This document shows positions 18,497 through 29,480 of a stretch of DNA of 64,000 bases, piece by piece. The notes under the pieces were generated by a model that saw only the letters and a list, made by a program, of their open reading frames with translations, made no database searches and had not been told where the DNA came from. The number at the start of each line of letters is the position of its first letter. The first letter of the stretch is position 1. Made by a program: the position numbers and the translations under genes. Origin of the DNA: Geotrypetes seraphini (taxonomy: Eukaryota > Chordata > Amphibia > Gymnophiona > Dermophiidae). Location of the stretch: NCBI RefSeq assembly GCF_902459505.1, contig NC_047094.1, positions 29,497,241 through 29,561,240 on the forward strand, in the 5' to 3' direction.

Positions 18497-21400
18497 GTAA
18501 GTGCTGGAAGGGGAGGGGAACGCGCGAGGCCCTTCACGCAGGAGCGCTTCCTGGTCGTGCCGGGCTTGTGAAGGGGACGGAGATGCTCTCGTCTCCGAGA
18601 AGGTGCGCAGGTGCCAGTTCGCGTTGAGCTGTTGCCTCCTGCCATCTTGATAGGGTATGGGATTAGGTAGGAAGAGGGAGGGTTCTCGTTGATCTATGCT
18701 GCATCTTACATGGCTGCTGAGTTTTAAGACCTTTTTTTTTTTTTTTGTCCACTGGGGTTCTGGTGTCAGGATTAGACTGGTAGATCTCGCTGTAGCAGCT
18801 GATGATCAGCATAAACATGGCACGAGCGCAAGTGATGCTGACTTTTAGGGCTCGTGATCGGTACATCAGCACCGATAAATGTAGGTTTAATGGTAATGCT
18901 AAAGAAAAGATGACAAATGGTAATGTTTACTTGTGGAAGAAACATTTTAAAATTGTGTCCCGCTGCCACCACCACCATCTTTGTGCTTCCCTCTTGCTGA
19001 CTTCGTCAGTAGCTGCAGATTAAGAGAGTTGCACAGGGATAGGAATCTCCTCCGTCCCCGCAGGTCCCATAAAAAGAAATATTGCTTTGATTTCGTTTTA
19101 ATGATACCTGTAACAGAGAACACCATAAGAGCCCAGTTGTAGCAGCCTCTCTCACACCCCCTGTACTGATTGGTAAATGACCTTGTTTCGGTCTACCCAC
19201 TGTTTCCATATAATTGAAGAGTTAGTTCTTCTTGTGATGGGGCACCATGCTAGACTGAGAAATCTGCAGAGGAAGGGTTTCACAAGTTACCTGTGTCACT
19301 TTAAAAATATAAAGTTGCAAGACTGTTTCCTGCTTCCACTTGGCAAATGAGTACTAGGATGTTTTGCTTGGTGTGAAAGAGGAAAGAAAATTTTTTTGTC
19401 GGACATCTCTGAAGAGGTTTCACAGATCAATAGTCAAATTCTCAGGTTCAAGTGAAAATTTCTTGGAAAAACCTCAAGTTTAGACTATATAGTCACTATA
19501 TAGATGGATCTCCCATGTTAATGCATTCCAGAATTATGACCCAATAAGGGGGGAAAAATCCTCGTTTGTTCCTGCCCATCTGGCTACAGAGCAGAAAAAT
19601 CCAGCAGCACTTCTTGAGAAAATCATAAGACAGAGACAGATAAAATCTCCTCTGTGCCCCCCCCCCCCTTCCCTTACAGTGAAAAGCCCCCAGTACATTA
19701 TCAGGCCTTGCTTTCTCAGTCTGTCTTCTGTCTGTACTAGTGCTGTTGCTGCTGCCTCCTCCAGCAGCTGCTGTAGTGAGCACATATTCCTTCTCTGATC
19801 TGACCCAAGTTCTGACCTTACCACCCGTCAGTCCCGGCCCCAGAAACAAATAGAGGTACAAGAAACCAGCAAGCATGTAAGAAAATGGTCTGCATCAGGG
19901 GGTGGGGATAGAGGTCACACTCGCCAATTGCCAGTTAGCATGTGCACATACCTGGCAATTATAACCTCCCAGTCTTGCTCCCTGATCACCGAGATGGGTC
20001 ATCTGCAACTAGGAGGCAAGAACTTCATGGGGGCAAAGACGAACTCAGTAAATCAGCGCGAGAAATGTAGTCTGACATTACCATGCTTTAAACTCCTAAA
20101 ACATGGAGATAAATTTGTCCCCCATCCCCATGGATCTAATGTATGTCCATCCCCATTCCTGCAAGCTCTGTGCTCATCTGCACAAGACTCGATCTGAAGG
20201 TACAGTGAGATTAATTTCGAGGAAGGAGAATACTGTCCGGTATGAAAAAACAAAAGCAGCACTGATGCCCATGGCAGGAGTAAAACAATGGAATCTCCCT
20301 GGCATCCTGAGGACCTGTTTGGATCGATTACAGCAGGGGTGTCCAACTTTTGGGCTTCCCTGGGCCGCATTGGCTGAAAAAAAAAATGTTTCTGGAGCCG
20401 CACAAAATCTGCATACCACTGGAGCCGGCATGATGGTAAACACTGCATTGTCCTCGACCGAGACTGCTCAAAATACTTCATGGGGCCGCAGGTTGGACAC
20501 CCCTGGATTACAGTTAAAGCAAATGTTAAAAACACAATTGTATGTAGATGCCTTCCTATGATGCTATGTGGAAGGGAGATGTTTAAAGAGGAATCTGAAC
20601 TATGAACAATGCTCTTGAGTAATTAACAATTGATGATATGTAATCCTACTACAGTTCCCTGCTATTTTTAGTGGGTTAAATGTGTGTACTGAAAGTATCG
20701 TTATATGTTCTTTGAATTATTGTGAATGTTTTACGCTGTAAACTGCTTAGTTATAGGCGGTTAAGAAATTTTAGAAATAAATAACATGTTTGAGGCTTAT
20801 GCTGATGAGGACAGAGCTTGCAGGGTTGGGATGAGAATGGAGATTAGATCCTGTGGGGACAAATTTGTCCCCGTATCATTCTCGTCCTAACTCTAACCTA
20901 CTTATAAAGTACCCATGTCTGTTTTTTCACTTCCTCTGTAATTCTCTACCCTAAATGTCCTGTTTATATGTCTGATTAGATTGTACACTCTTTTGACCAG
21001 GGATTCTGGTACATCCCTTCCAGATCCTTTATGCAAGGTGTCCAATCCAGGACTTGCAGCAAGCCACACTTTTCTCACTATGTTAATGTAATGGAAAGCA
21101 CTGCGTGCGCCTGGCAGCGCTATGGAAATTAGCAATAGTAGTAGTAGGTCACTACTTTTGGTTTTTTTTGGGTGGTGGCTGTGTTGAATTTAATTGCTTA
21201 TGCCAATTTGAGAATTTTTTGTTGCTTGAATACAGGCTGGAGAGACTGCTAATCTTGAGGAGCAGTTGCAAGGATGGGGTGAAGTGATTTTGGTAGCTGA
21301 CAGAGTTCTTCGTTGGGAGAAGCCCTGGTTTCCAGCTGCTGTCATAGGCACAATTTCTTTAGTATTTCTGTAAGTGGATAAAATGGATTTCTACAGTTTT

Positions 21401-24400
21401 TCATTCTACATGATTATCAGAAGTACAAGCAAATGTTAATACTGTTGCATAACATGGCCTGTGACTTTCTCATGAATATTTTAATATTCTTTGACCATTT
21501 CTATCTTAACAAGTTTTCAGGTCTAAAGCTTTAGACCTGCAAACTAAAATGTTTGCTAACAAACTAAAATGTTTGCTTGACTTAAAATACTCAGACCTTT
21601 CCCATGTTCACCCTTGACTTGATTCGCTCTCTTAAAAAGCTTTAATGTTAACCTTGTGCAAGTGACTAAAAGAGTATTGCCCTTTGTGTCAGTGTGTTTA
21701 TTTTTAAGTCTGAAATCACTTTTATTTACAAAGCAATTGATTTATACTTGTGCAGTGATCCATTTTAATGAAAATGCCTTTTCTTTACAGAATGGTGTAT
21801 TACTTGGATCCATCAGTTTTGTCAGGTGTTTCTTGTTTTGTTGTGTTTCTGTGTCTGGCTGATTATCTGGTACCCGCTCTTGCGCCTAGAATTTTTGGCT
21901 CAAATAAGTGGTAAGTAATAAGCCTAAAAGAGTGAGTATTGTACCTAATGTACGTATTACAAGATTTCTAGCAGCACAGCTATTAGCGTTGGGTTCTAAT
22001 TCTTCTGGGCAGCTACTCTTGCTATTAGTGGCTTTCCTCTCTTGTCCTTCACTTCTTGTAGGGAGCTTCATTAGAATTCTTTGGCTCTACCTCCCATCCT
22101 TCTGGACTGTGCTCCAATTCCCCAGTTGTCTCTCTACAAGCAAGATGGTAGGAGCTAGTCTTTTCTGCTCATATTTCTATTCAAGTAAATTCAGTCTTTT
22201 TTGCTAACCGTTTTCAAGGCTTTTCGGTGCTGCAGAAAATCTCGCTCTTGGGACAGCTCTGGCTGTGGGAGAGTGCAGATTGCTTTGCAATGCACCCACT
22301 TGCGCTAACAGTTCGGGAGTTCAGGGACCGTTCCCTTGGGAGCAAGGCTTGCCTCACATTCATCCACAGTGGGCTTGCGTGCAGGCTGAGTGGCTCTATG
22401 GCGGTTTTTCTAGGATCATGGCAAACTGCTTTCTAGAGAATGACACGGTGACAAAATTCATCACCGTTCCCATCCCCGTGGATAACCGTGGGAAATAATC
22501 CCATGTCATTTTCTAGTGTCTATTTCAATCTCAATCCTTCTACACTAGCAATCCAGGATCCAGAACACTTTGGTCTTAGTGCTGTGCACTCAAGAGCTAA
22601 GCCATAATGCGTAAAGGCTATCCCTAAGGAGTGGTCTCCACGCTTCTAAGATGTAGGAAGAAGGAAACTATAGCAGCATATGTGAAAGCCTTGGAAGTGC
22701 TTCCAAACTTGGTGTGCTCAAAGAAGTAAGGACCTGAGCACTGCACTGATCTCGGTGGTGCTCGCCTTCCTGTAGGAAGGTCTGGAAAAAGGCCTAGCAG
22801 TTGGCTCCCTGAAAGATCAGATTGAGGTGATCTCCTGTTTTGGGCTATAGAGCACTATAACCCACACCAGATGTGGCCAGGTTTTTGAAGGACACGTTGT
22901 GCCTCTAGTGTGACAGCCTTTTCGGGCATGGAGTCTTAATCTGGTCCTCTGCGTGTTAACGAGCACACTAAGAACCAATGGAGCAAGCTTCTTTGATGGA
23001 CTTTACCATCAAGATGGTGTTTTTGGTAGCAATTTCCTCCACCCAATAAGTGTTGGAACTTCAGGCTTTGTCATGCAGAGATCCCTTCTTCAGAATTTTG
23101 TATACAGGCATGGTCTGGCACACAGTCCCAAAGTGGTTTCCAGCTTCCACATCAACCAAGAAGTACGCCTACCTGCCTTCACTCCTTCAGGATCGAGACA
23201 AAAGTGATCAGGTGGTGAAATTTTTAGATGTTCACAGACTTACTGCAATATCTAGAGGTTATAAATGAATTTCAATTATCGGATCATCTGTCTGTATTGG
23301 CAAGGGCTGCTTGTAAAGGTTAACTAGCCTTGAAACAGACCATTTTAAGATGGATCCTTATGGCCATTTCTTCAGCCTGTATCAGAGGTGGAAAATGTCC
23401 GCCTGTATCCATGAAGGCATACTACACTAGAAGTGTAGCTTCCTCATGGGTGGAATATTTGGTGGTGTCCCTGGAAAAAAAATCTTTAGAACTGCCACTT
23501 GGTCTTCTATCCATATGTGCACTATGTTTTTTGCAGGGTGGGCATGGCAGGCAAACAAGATTCCATATTCAGATCTTTAGTTCTGACAGCAGGCTTATCT
23601 GTTCCACCCTAAGCTCAGGAATGGAGTGTCTGTCACACCAGAAAGAAAGATTAGGTTCCTACCTCAGTAATTTTCTTTCTGGTAGACAGATGCTCCATTC
23701 CTGAAGCCTGCCCTGTCAGATGTTCAATTGCCTGCTTACTGTCTCAAAGGTACTGGGGATTCTGGACATCTTGTTTCTTTCCTTTGTACAGCCTTGACAA
23801 GGATAAGAGGATGTGATTGCCACATTGAAGCTAGAGAGTATCTAGAAAATCTACCACACACTTGGTGCAGGGTGTGCTCAAGTTGTTGACTTGTTGACCT
23901 TGTTATGTATTGCAAATGGTTCAGTTTTGTTTATCTGTTATATGTTTAATGATATGAGCAGAACAGATATGTTTTTTGGGGAGTGTCCCTGAACCCCTCC
24001 CTATTCTGTTTCCTCACCAGGGCTGATCATCTGCTTTGGTATGAACTGAGGAATTGGAGGACAGCCCAGAGGGGTGGGAGGTGGAGCAAAAGAATGCTAA
24101 TGAGGCTTTCTACAAGAATTGCAAGAAGGGGTTGACTACCCAAAGGTTTAGGAATGGAGTGTCTGTCTACCAGAAAATAGATTCTTACCTTGGTAATCTT
24201 ATCTTTCCTTCTGCTGTTCTCTGTATAGCTGCTATAGTAAGCAATTTTGTTTTAGGATTCTGAAATGGGACTGGTGGTTGGCTGTCCAGTAGGGTTGGGC
24301 AGGCTGAGACATCACAGAGGACAAGGAGATTTGGAAGGAGGGGATAGAATGAGCAGTAGTATGAGAGATGGGAGTGTTATAGTAGGGAATAGCAGAAAAA

Positions 24401-27400
24401 CTGATTACTTGAGTTGGATGGAAGAGTTGTCCAGAGACTTCCATTTCCTTTCATCTATTCTGCTGGTATGCACAGTATCCACTGTGGTGACAGATACAAA
24501 CAGTTTATTACACTGGTCTAGCTCTGTCTTCAGAACATTATCATGTAATGCAGGGGTGCCCAATAGGTCGATCGCGATCGACCGGTAGATCGCCAAGGCA
24601 AAGTGAGTCGATCGTGGAGCCCATCCCGGGCTCCGTAATCGACTCACTTTGCCTTGGCGATCTACCGGGCCGATTAGCCTTCCTCTCCCCGACGTCAATT
24701 CTGCCATCGGAGAGGAAGTTCGGGCCAGTCAATCGCTGCCTAGCTGGGCCGGAACTTCCTCTCCGAAGGCAGAATTGACGTCGGGGAGAGGAAGGCTGGT
24801 CGGCCCGAAACAGGGAGAGCTTGGGGCGGCAGCGGCTTGGGGGCCTGTTCCCCGATGGCAGCAGCAGTGGCTTGGGGGAGGGCAGGGAGAAAGAAAGAAA
24901 GGGGGCAGGCAGGGAGACCGAAGGAAAGAAGGGAAACAGAAAAAAAGAAAGAGGGCATGAAGAGAGAAAAAAAGAAAGGGAGAGGAAGAAAAAGTTGGGG
25001 GAGGGAATGAGGTCTGGAGGAGAGGAAAATGAGTTCCTGCGTGTCATTCTCTATTCTGGATCACAGATAGTGTACTTTTTGAGCAAAAGCGCAGTAATGA
25101 CATTGCTCTCAAGTACCAGTTTAAGTGTTATCTTGGATTCACTCATGCTAAAACCTTCATGCTTTGGGTAACCTAAAAAGTAGCCTTTGACCCAGATAAA
25201 TGCTCAAGTTGCACAAAACACATTAACATTGATTTAAAATATTTATGGGAATACTCTTTCACTGTTAGACTGCTGGTTGTAGGAAATGGCTCATCTTGGC
25301 CTAGCCTTGCTTTAGTACTTTGAGCTGAATATTGATGACCTGTCACTTCTTTATGGCTGTCTTTTTTTCTTTTTTTTTTTTTTAATCCTTTTATAAAGGA
25401 CCACAGAGCAGCAGCAGAGATTTCATGAAATTTGCAGCAACCTTGTAAAAAGTCGTCGTCGCATTGTTGGTTGGTGGAAGCGCCTCTTTTCTCTGAAGGA
25501 AGAAAAACCTAAAGTGGTGAGTGAGTTGCAAATGTGATATTCTGTTCAGCTATGAAGATTTCTTGTTTTTAGCATAGGAAAGTGTACACCAGACACAAGT
25601 GCCCCTTGTCAAGACTTTTCTGCTCTCTTTAATATCAATTTCAAAAGTGACTCTGGTTCCCAATTTTTTCTTTGAGAGATGATCTTTACGGCAGCCACAC
25701 GCGACTTCAACACACCGACTGCTCATAGAAAGGAAATTTAGAAATCGCCTGCTATGAAGGGAGATGCTCAGGTGGCGGCGATCGTTAGTAAGGAAGGGAA
25801 CTACGGAGACAGGGCCATTTGCTGCTCCACGGGGTGGTGAATTGCCTTGTCCCCGTAGCCTCGGTGAACACTTTTTCCCCCCATCGTTTCGGCGGGTTAA
25901 CAGCCACTGTGTCATTCTTTATTCACAATAATAATCTTAAATAGTAGTAAATAAATAAAAAAAATCACAAAAAATACTACAAGCGAGAGGTGGGCTAGCC
26001 AAACGAGATACTCATTCACACAAAAAGGTGGAGAAAAAGCCTTAAATATCATACATATGGACAGCAGTCCAAAAGCTGCCACACTGCTTGTCATTGGCAA
26101 AAAAAAACAAAACTCCACCGCGTTGACTATTTTTCTCACATTGGGCAACAGCCCACCACCGTGCACAGATGGAAAAGAAAAGTTTCACTTAGCTGAGGTA
26201 CGACTTGTAAGATTACCATAGGAGATCCTGACATCCATTTTGAGATTGGAACCAGCAAAGGCAGACGCGAGTCTCCTGCCTGTGCTGGTTCTAATCTCAA
26301 AATGGCTTCCAGGATCTCCAGCAGCAAGACTGCTGCTGGAAGTCCCAGAAGCCATTTTGAATGAACCAGTCATGTACAAGAAGAGTAGGGATACTCCTGC
26401 ATCCACCACAAGGTAGGCCTGGGGGTGAAGGGGGGACTACCGCTGGGGTTGGGTTCAGGGCTATTGCTTTGGTACAAACTAAAGGGGGCAGTAGAGCCCT
26501 CTGGTGAAGGAGGAAGGATTCAAAAGCTGGAGTGTTTTCCTTTTGCACAGCTCATGAGCATAGGGATATTACCCGTCTGTCCAAAATCACACGCACATCT
26601 ACTAGAAAATATATTAGCAAGGTAAGAACCTAATCTCTCTCATAGCAGATTTTGTTCTGCTTTTGTCTTTGCAAGACAATCTCCCCCCCTACCCCCAAAT
26701 ATGTGAAATTCCTTCTTAGCCATTCGTATTCTGTATCTAAATTGAGTTGCTTCTATACTTATCTGGATAACATCAGCCATTAAAGCCAAAACCAAAGAAA
26801 ATTGACCCCAAATTATCCACAGAAAAGAAAATCCAGAAGAAACCAAAAAAACACTGGAGTGATGATGTTCCTTAGATGGACTTTATTGAGAATGTCAAAG
26901 TTCCAAAGATACAATGAAATCATCCACATAAAAATAATAAGAAGATCCACATAAAAGCCTAAAGGACCTAATCCGCTAAGAGCGCAGGACCCAACACGGT
27001 CCGCGTTTTGACATCCGTGGAAAATCAGGGGCGGGAAACTACGAGGTGACACCAGGAAATTCTTTTTCACTGAAAGGGTGGTTGATCGCTGGAATAGTCT
27101 TCCACTGCAGGTGATTGAGGCCAGCAGCGTGCCTGATTTTAAGACCAAATGGAATCGGCACATGGGATCTATTCACAGGGCAAAGGTAGGGGAGGGACAT
27201 TAGGGTGGGCAGACTGGATGGGCCGTGGCCCTTATCTGCCGTCTATTTCTATGTTTCTAAAGTCTTCTTCAGGGGTCCCTGAGGGTCCTATGGTGGTAGA
27301 TACGTGGAAAAACTGGTATGTGGAGAGCTGAGAATGAAAAGCTGCTTGAAACCAAAGCAAATGAGCCATTAAACACTTCCATTATTTTTCCATTTTTAAT

Positions 27401-28972
27401 GCTACCAGAACATAAAGGTTCATCATTGCTGATGTAGAAAAAGTTTTTTAAATCTCAAAGAAGCTTGTATCCAACTCATTTTGGAGGAGGTGGGACAAAA
27501 TAGAAATGTTAATGGCTTGACACTTTATATATATATATTTTTCTTTTCAGTATTTCATGACTATGATAAGTTCTCTTGCTGTGATTGCTTGGATAGGACA
27601 ACAGGTTCATAACCTTCTCCTCACTTATTTTATTGGTAAGTTTTTTTGTTTGTTTGGGGGTGTTTTCTAATGCTGGTTGAATGTGAGGTTTCTGTATTTG
27701 TCTAGCTCAGCTGGAATAATGCTATAGGAAAGTTGATAGGTTTTGTTTAGTAAACACATCTCAATACAAGTGTTTGCAAACGTCAAAGGATTTTTGCACT
27801 ATAAAGCATCTTTTGTTGTAGACCATTGTATAGGCACAATAGCACGTTCTGGGTTGTGTGAAACCATTCTGAAGCACACACATTGTAGATATCTTTTAAT
27901 GTCCATCAGTTTTAAAGGAACAATCAGTGATAATAGTAGAAAGAGTGAAAAAAGCACTACTTTCTACCGGGTTAAATAGTTTAAAAAAATGCTTCGATGC
28001 TGTGCTAAATTTCAAATGTTGTGTGTGTTAAATTGCTGACTGCTACTGCTGAAATTGTGCCACAAGATATTCAATGCTATGTCTAGATAATAAATAATCA
28101 TTATTTGGATTTGTGCAGACAGCATTCACTTCTTAATGGTTAAGATAAACTGGCCAAAGAGAAGACCACATAAATTGTATCTATTTGGATGGTTAACTTA
28201 ACTGGCTAAGTGCTGACTTGACTCCTCCCCTAGACCACCCACAAAATAATCAGGTTCAGCTTCAACAGTTAGAGGGAATATTGATCAGTATTATCCAAGT
28301 AAGTGCACTGAATATTCCCTTGGGGTCCTCTCTGCTAGCTTAACTGGCAAAGGGCTCTCTTAAAACCTGGTTAACTAGTTCTGAATATCAACTCCTGTAT
28401 TTCTAGTATTGTGGTTTTTTTTGTAGTTGTTTGGTGTAAGGAACTTTAAAATCAGTTTACAGAAAAAGTTTATTTGTTCTGGACTGGTCTGATAGACAAG
28501 AAAGTGAAATTACAGTCTTAATATGCTTTCATTTCTTGGAGTCCAGGTTTCCTCCCTAATCTCTGCTGCTGTTACCAATAACATCTTGTTAAATTTTTTA
28601 TTGACTGATAGCAAAACGAACTTTGGGCTTTTAGGAGAATCAGTGTTGTATTTTGCTGATTTTAGTTCAATACTGAAGTACTAAGCCTGCATATAGCCCT
28701 GTGGTATAGCTGAGTTCAAAACTCGTTGACTCTCTCACTATCTGCTGGCTGGCAGGCATAGCTTTCCTTTTCTGGAATGGTCTGGTAGGGTTCAAAGGAG
28801 GTTAGCAGGCAAAACCAAATTTTAATGTGCTATTTCTTAACTTGTTTTTTTAGTGAGTTTCTTGCTGTTGCTTCCTGGCCTGAACAATCAGGGGATTATT
28901 TCAAAGTACATTGGCATGGGCAAAAGGGAGATCAACAAACTGCTCAAGCAAAAAGAAAAGAAGAATGAATGA
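18461..28972 (+). CDS. ARL6IP1: ADP-ribosylation factor-like 6-interacting protein 1
   Basis: ARL6IP1 is an endoplasmic-reticulum membrane protein with two reticulon-type hairpins that shape ER tubules and bind ARL6 and related partners. Exons are 18461-18496, 21236-21369, 21791-21910, 25399-25516, 27551-27635 and 28854-28972, all AG/GT, giving 612 nt or 203 aa, the human length. Seen in order: MADVDNKSTNLL, the amphipathic LEEQLQGWGEV, a hydrophobic hairpin about residues 42-85 ending DYLVPALAPRIFGSNKW, the basic TTEQQQRFHEICSNLV segment, a second hairpin about residues 130-175, and the Lys-rich end REINKLLKQKEKKNE. There is no signal peptide, as expected for a hairpin protein. Expressed from a CpG-rich promoter with CCAAT boxes. 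Introns hold only transposon debris. Confidence 0.97.
18497..20199 (+). other. ARL6IP1 intron 1, first part
   Basis: Starts with CpG-rich DNA to about 18610. Nothing firm is recognised after that. Stretches with cctccgtccccgcaggtccc (19050) and gtcccccatccccatgg (20117) look like worn pieces of the hAT family described at 36700. A C-run lies at 19656-19667. Confidence 0.4.
20200..20795 (+). pseudogene. L2-like LINE 3' end (decayed), split by a hAT MITE
   Basis: Left of the insert the frame reads like ...AALMPMAGVKQWNLP...CLDRLQ; right of it LKQMLKTQLYVDAFL. Together these mark the usual end of an L2-type ORF2. The tail gctgtaaactgcttagttat with aggcggttaagaa follows at 20737-20770. Confidence 0.65.
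20334..20505. mobile_element. hAT-type MITE, 172 bp
   Basis: Inverted ends caggggtgtccaacttttgg and ggttggacacccctg, flanked by an exact 8-bp duplication GATTACAG (20326-20333 and 20506-20513). Same end class as the larger element at 43704-45050. It lies inside an L2-like LINE. Confidence 0.92.
20935..21150 (+). mobile_element. L2-like LINE 3' tail
   Basis: ctgattagattgtacactct, caagg, then gcgcctggcagcgctatgga and a (TAG)n end at 21126-21147: the tail signature of the LINE at 4912-5590. Confidence 0.6.
21236..21369 (+). CDS. ARL6IP1: ARL6IP1 exon 2 (134 nt)
   Basis: Encodes AGETANLEEQLQGWGEVILV to ISLVF and two bases of Leu. Contains the N-terminal amphipathic helix and the start of the first membrane hairpin. 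Donor gtaagt. Confidence 0.96.
21791..21910 (+). CDS. ARL6IP1: ARL6IP1 exon 3 (120 nt)
   Basis: Completes Leu and reads MVYYLDPSVLSGVSCFVVFL then the DYLVP turn and FGSNK plus two bases of Trp. Second half of hairpin 1. Donor gtaagt. Confidence 0.96.
22434..22515. mobile_element. 82-bp minimal hAT-type element
   Basis: Begins TAGAGAATGACACGG and ends CCATGTCATTTTCTA, so it carries both ends of the family seen at 33026, 36700 and 62819 with almost nothing between. I see no good 8-bp duplication around it, so it may be old or a recombination product. An inverted near-copy forms the right part of the element at 62819-63075. Confidence 0.7.
22516..24245 (+). mobile_element. DIRS-type retroelement fossil, 3' part
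   Basis: A broken copy. About 22840-23590 resembles the tyrosine recombinase that DIRS-type elements use in place of an integrase, including a KAYYTRSVASSW-type segment. 23600-24245 is the terminal repeat region, with caggggctgat / gaggtggagc-like and gaatggagtgtctgtct motifs shared with the fragments at 26400, 56600 and 58860. It carries many breaks and no intact gene, so it is probably old. The left limit is uncertain and could reach about 21990. It lies in ARL6IP1 intron 3. Confidence 0.6.
24551..24810. repeat. Hairpin-rich end of a hAT-like element
   Basis: Starts caggggtgcccaa, a hAT-type end, after an ordinary intron. It contains stacked inverted repeats: a perfect ggtcgatcgcgatcgacc at about 24567-24584, arms cggtagatcgccaaggcaaa / tttgccttggcgatctaccg (about 24590-24668), and arms cttcctctccccgacgtcaa / ttgacgtcggggagaggaag (about 24680-24795). 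No matching right end was found, so the element is truncated or extends into the purine-rich DNA up to 25020. Confidence 0.65.
24811..25060. repeat. Purine-rich low-complexity tract
   Basis: G/A-rich (gaaag, ggagg) sequence probably belonging to the same element as the hairpins before it. The long pyrimidine-side open frame on the minus strand is a composition effect. Confidence 0.6.
25399..25516 (+). CDS. ARL6IP1: ARL6IP1 exon 4 (118 nt)
   Basis: Completes Trp and reads TTEQQQRFHEICSNLVKSRR then RRIVGWWKRLFSLKEEKPKV. Cytosolic linker between the two hairpins. The acceptor is preceded by a T-run. Donor gtgagt. Confidence 0.96.
25517..26170. other. ARL6IP1 intron 4, worn repeats
   Basis: About 25755-25918 is a decayed reverse copy of the TAGAGAATGACACGG hAT family (ggggtggtgaattgccttgt, cagccactgtgtcattcttta). 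25925-26160 looks like the 3' end of a minus-strand retroelement, possibly Penelope-like (aactccaccgcgttgac). Boundaries are not clear. Confidence 0.4.
26236..26306. repeat. Short inverted repeat
   Basis: ccattttgagattggaacca at 26236 pairs with tggttctaatctcaaaatgg ending 26306, with a short GC-rich loop. Type unknown; it adjoins the DIRS-type end fragment. Confidence 0.6.
26400..26645 (+). mobile_element. DIRS-type terminal fragment (fossil)
   Basis: Shares the order tgctttggtacaaactaaag, ...gtggag-like stretch, ctactagaaaatat, aaggtaagaacctaatctct with the ends at 56600-56830 and 58860-59110. Only the terminal repeat is present. Broken and non-coding. Confidence 0.5.
26790..27330 (-). mobile_element. 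Penelope-like 3' end, split by a CR1
   Basis: Read on the minus strand: acccctgaagaagact, then (after the insert) cacggatgtcaaaacgcgga and gtgttgggtcctgcg, followed by an AT-rich tail with aataaagtccatc. The gaagaag...aaaacgcgga pattern is, to my knowledge, typical of Penelope-like element 3' UTRs in amphibians and reptiles. No coding part remains. Confidence 0.5.
27021..27260 (+). mobile_element. CR1 LINE 3' end inserted in the Penelope-like end
   Basis: Begins near ggaaattctttttcactgaa (the FF..TERVV..WN end of CR1 ORF2) and ends gggcagactggatgggccgt, tctgccgtctatttctatgt. It divides the Penelope-like sequence cleanly. Confidence 0.75.
27551..27635 (+). CDS. ARL6IP1: ARL6IP1 exon 5 (85 nt)
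   Basis: YFMTMISSLAVIAWIGQQVH then NLLLTYFI plus one base. First limb of hairpin 2. Donor gtaagt. Confidence 0.96.
28066..28389. mobile_element. Probable MITE with GATATTCA ends
   Basis: gatattcaatgctatgtcta at the left and aactagttctgaatatc at the right are imperfect inverted ends, with ggttaact / agttaacc motifs inside. No clear target duplication. Sits in ARL6IP1 intron 5. Confidence 0.45.
28854..28972 (+). CDS. ARL6IP1: ARL6IP1 exon 6, coding part
   Basis: Completes Val and reads SFLLLLPGLNNQGIISKYIG then MGKREINKLLKQKEKKNE and TGA at 28970-28972. It ends with a Lys/Glu-rich cytosolic tail. Confidence 0.97.
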
Positions 28973-29480
28973 TGCTTCAGACTAATACAGTAGAATTGGT
29001 GACAAATAATGTCCAGGGAACACTTTTTTTTTCTGCAGACATTCTTGTGTGTATTTGTCCAAGCACCAGTTTTTTGTTCATATTTAATAGATATAGAATT
29101 TTGTGAACTTGATGCACTGAAACTAATGAACTTTGATACTTAAGCCATGCAGATGCTTCAAACAGAGCTCAGTCTTTAAACGTCTGTAGTCATGGCATTA
29201 TGTAGCATGGAAAAGTGTCTTGTCCACAGTTTTACTAAATTAAATGCTTCTTCTCTTGTAAATATGCTAATTTTTAATTTTGTGTTGTTCCACTGATCAC
29301 TTTTTTGAGTTTGTGTATGTATGTAACTGTAATTGTAACATTTCTTTAGCGGGGCTTTAGATTGTTCTCAGATGTCCTGATAAGTAGCAGCTTGTTGCAT
29401 CCTGAAATGGGTGTCAGTTGAAAAATGTTTTTTGTGAACTGTGGCTGCTAATCCAATAAACTTCAGATTGTTGAATAACT
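28973..29480 (+). other. ARL6IP1: ARL6IP1 3' UTR with polyadenylation signal
   Basis: AATAAA at 29455-29460, about 480 bp after the stop, followed by a GT-rich stretch (gttgtgtgtgcatttt, 29499-29514). No repeat inside. Confidence 0.8.

Noticed and set aside
20053-20561. Overlapping long frames on both strands
   Set aside because: They run through a hAT MITE and an L2-like tail; not conserved coding sequence.
24541-25047. 168-residue minus-strand frame
   Set aside because: Low-complexity purine tract and hairpins; Ser/Phe/Pro-rich with no domain.
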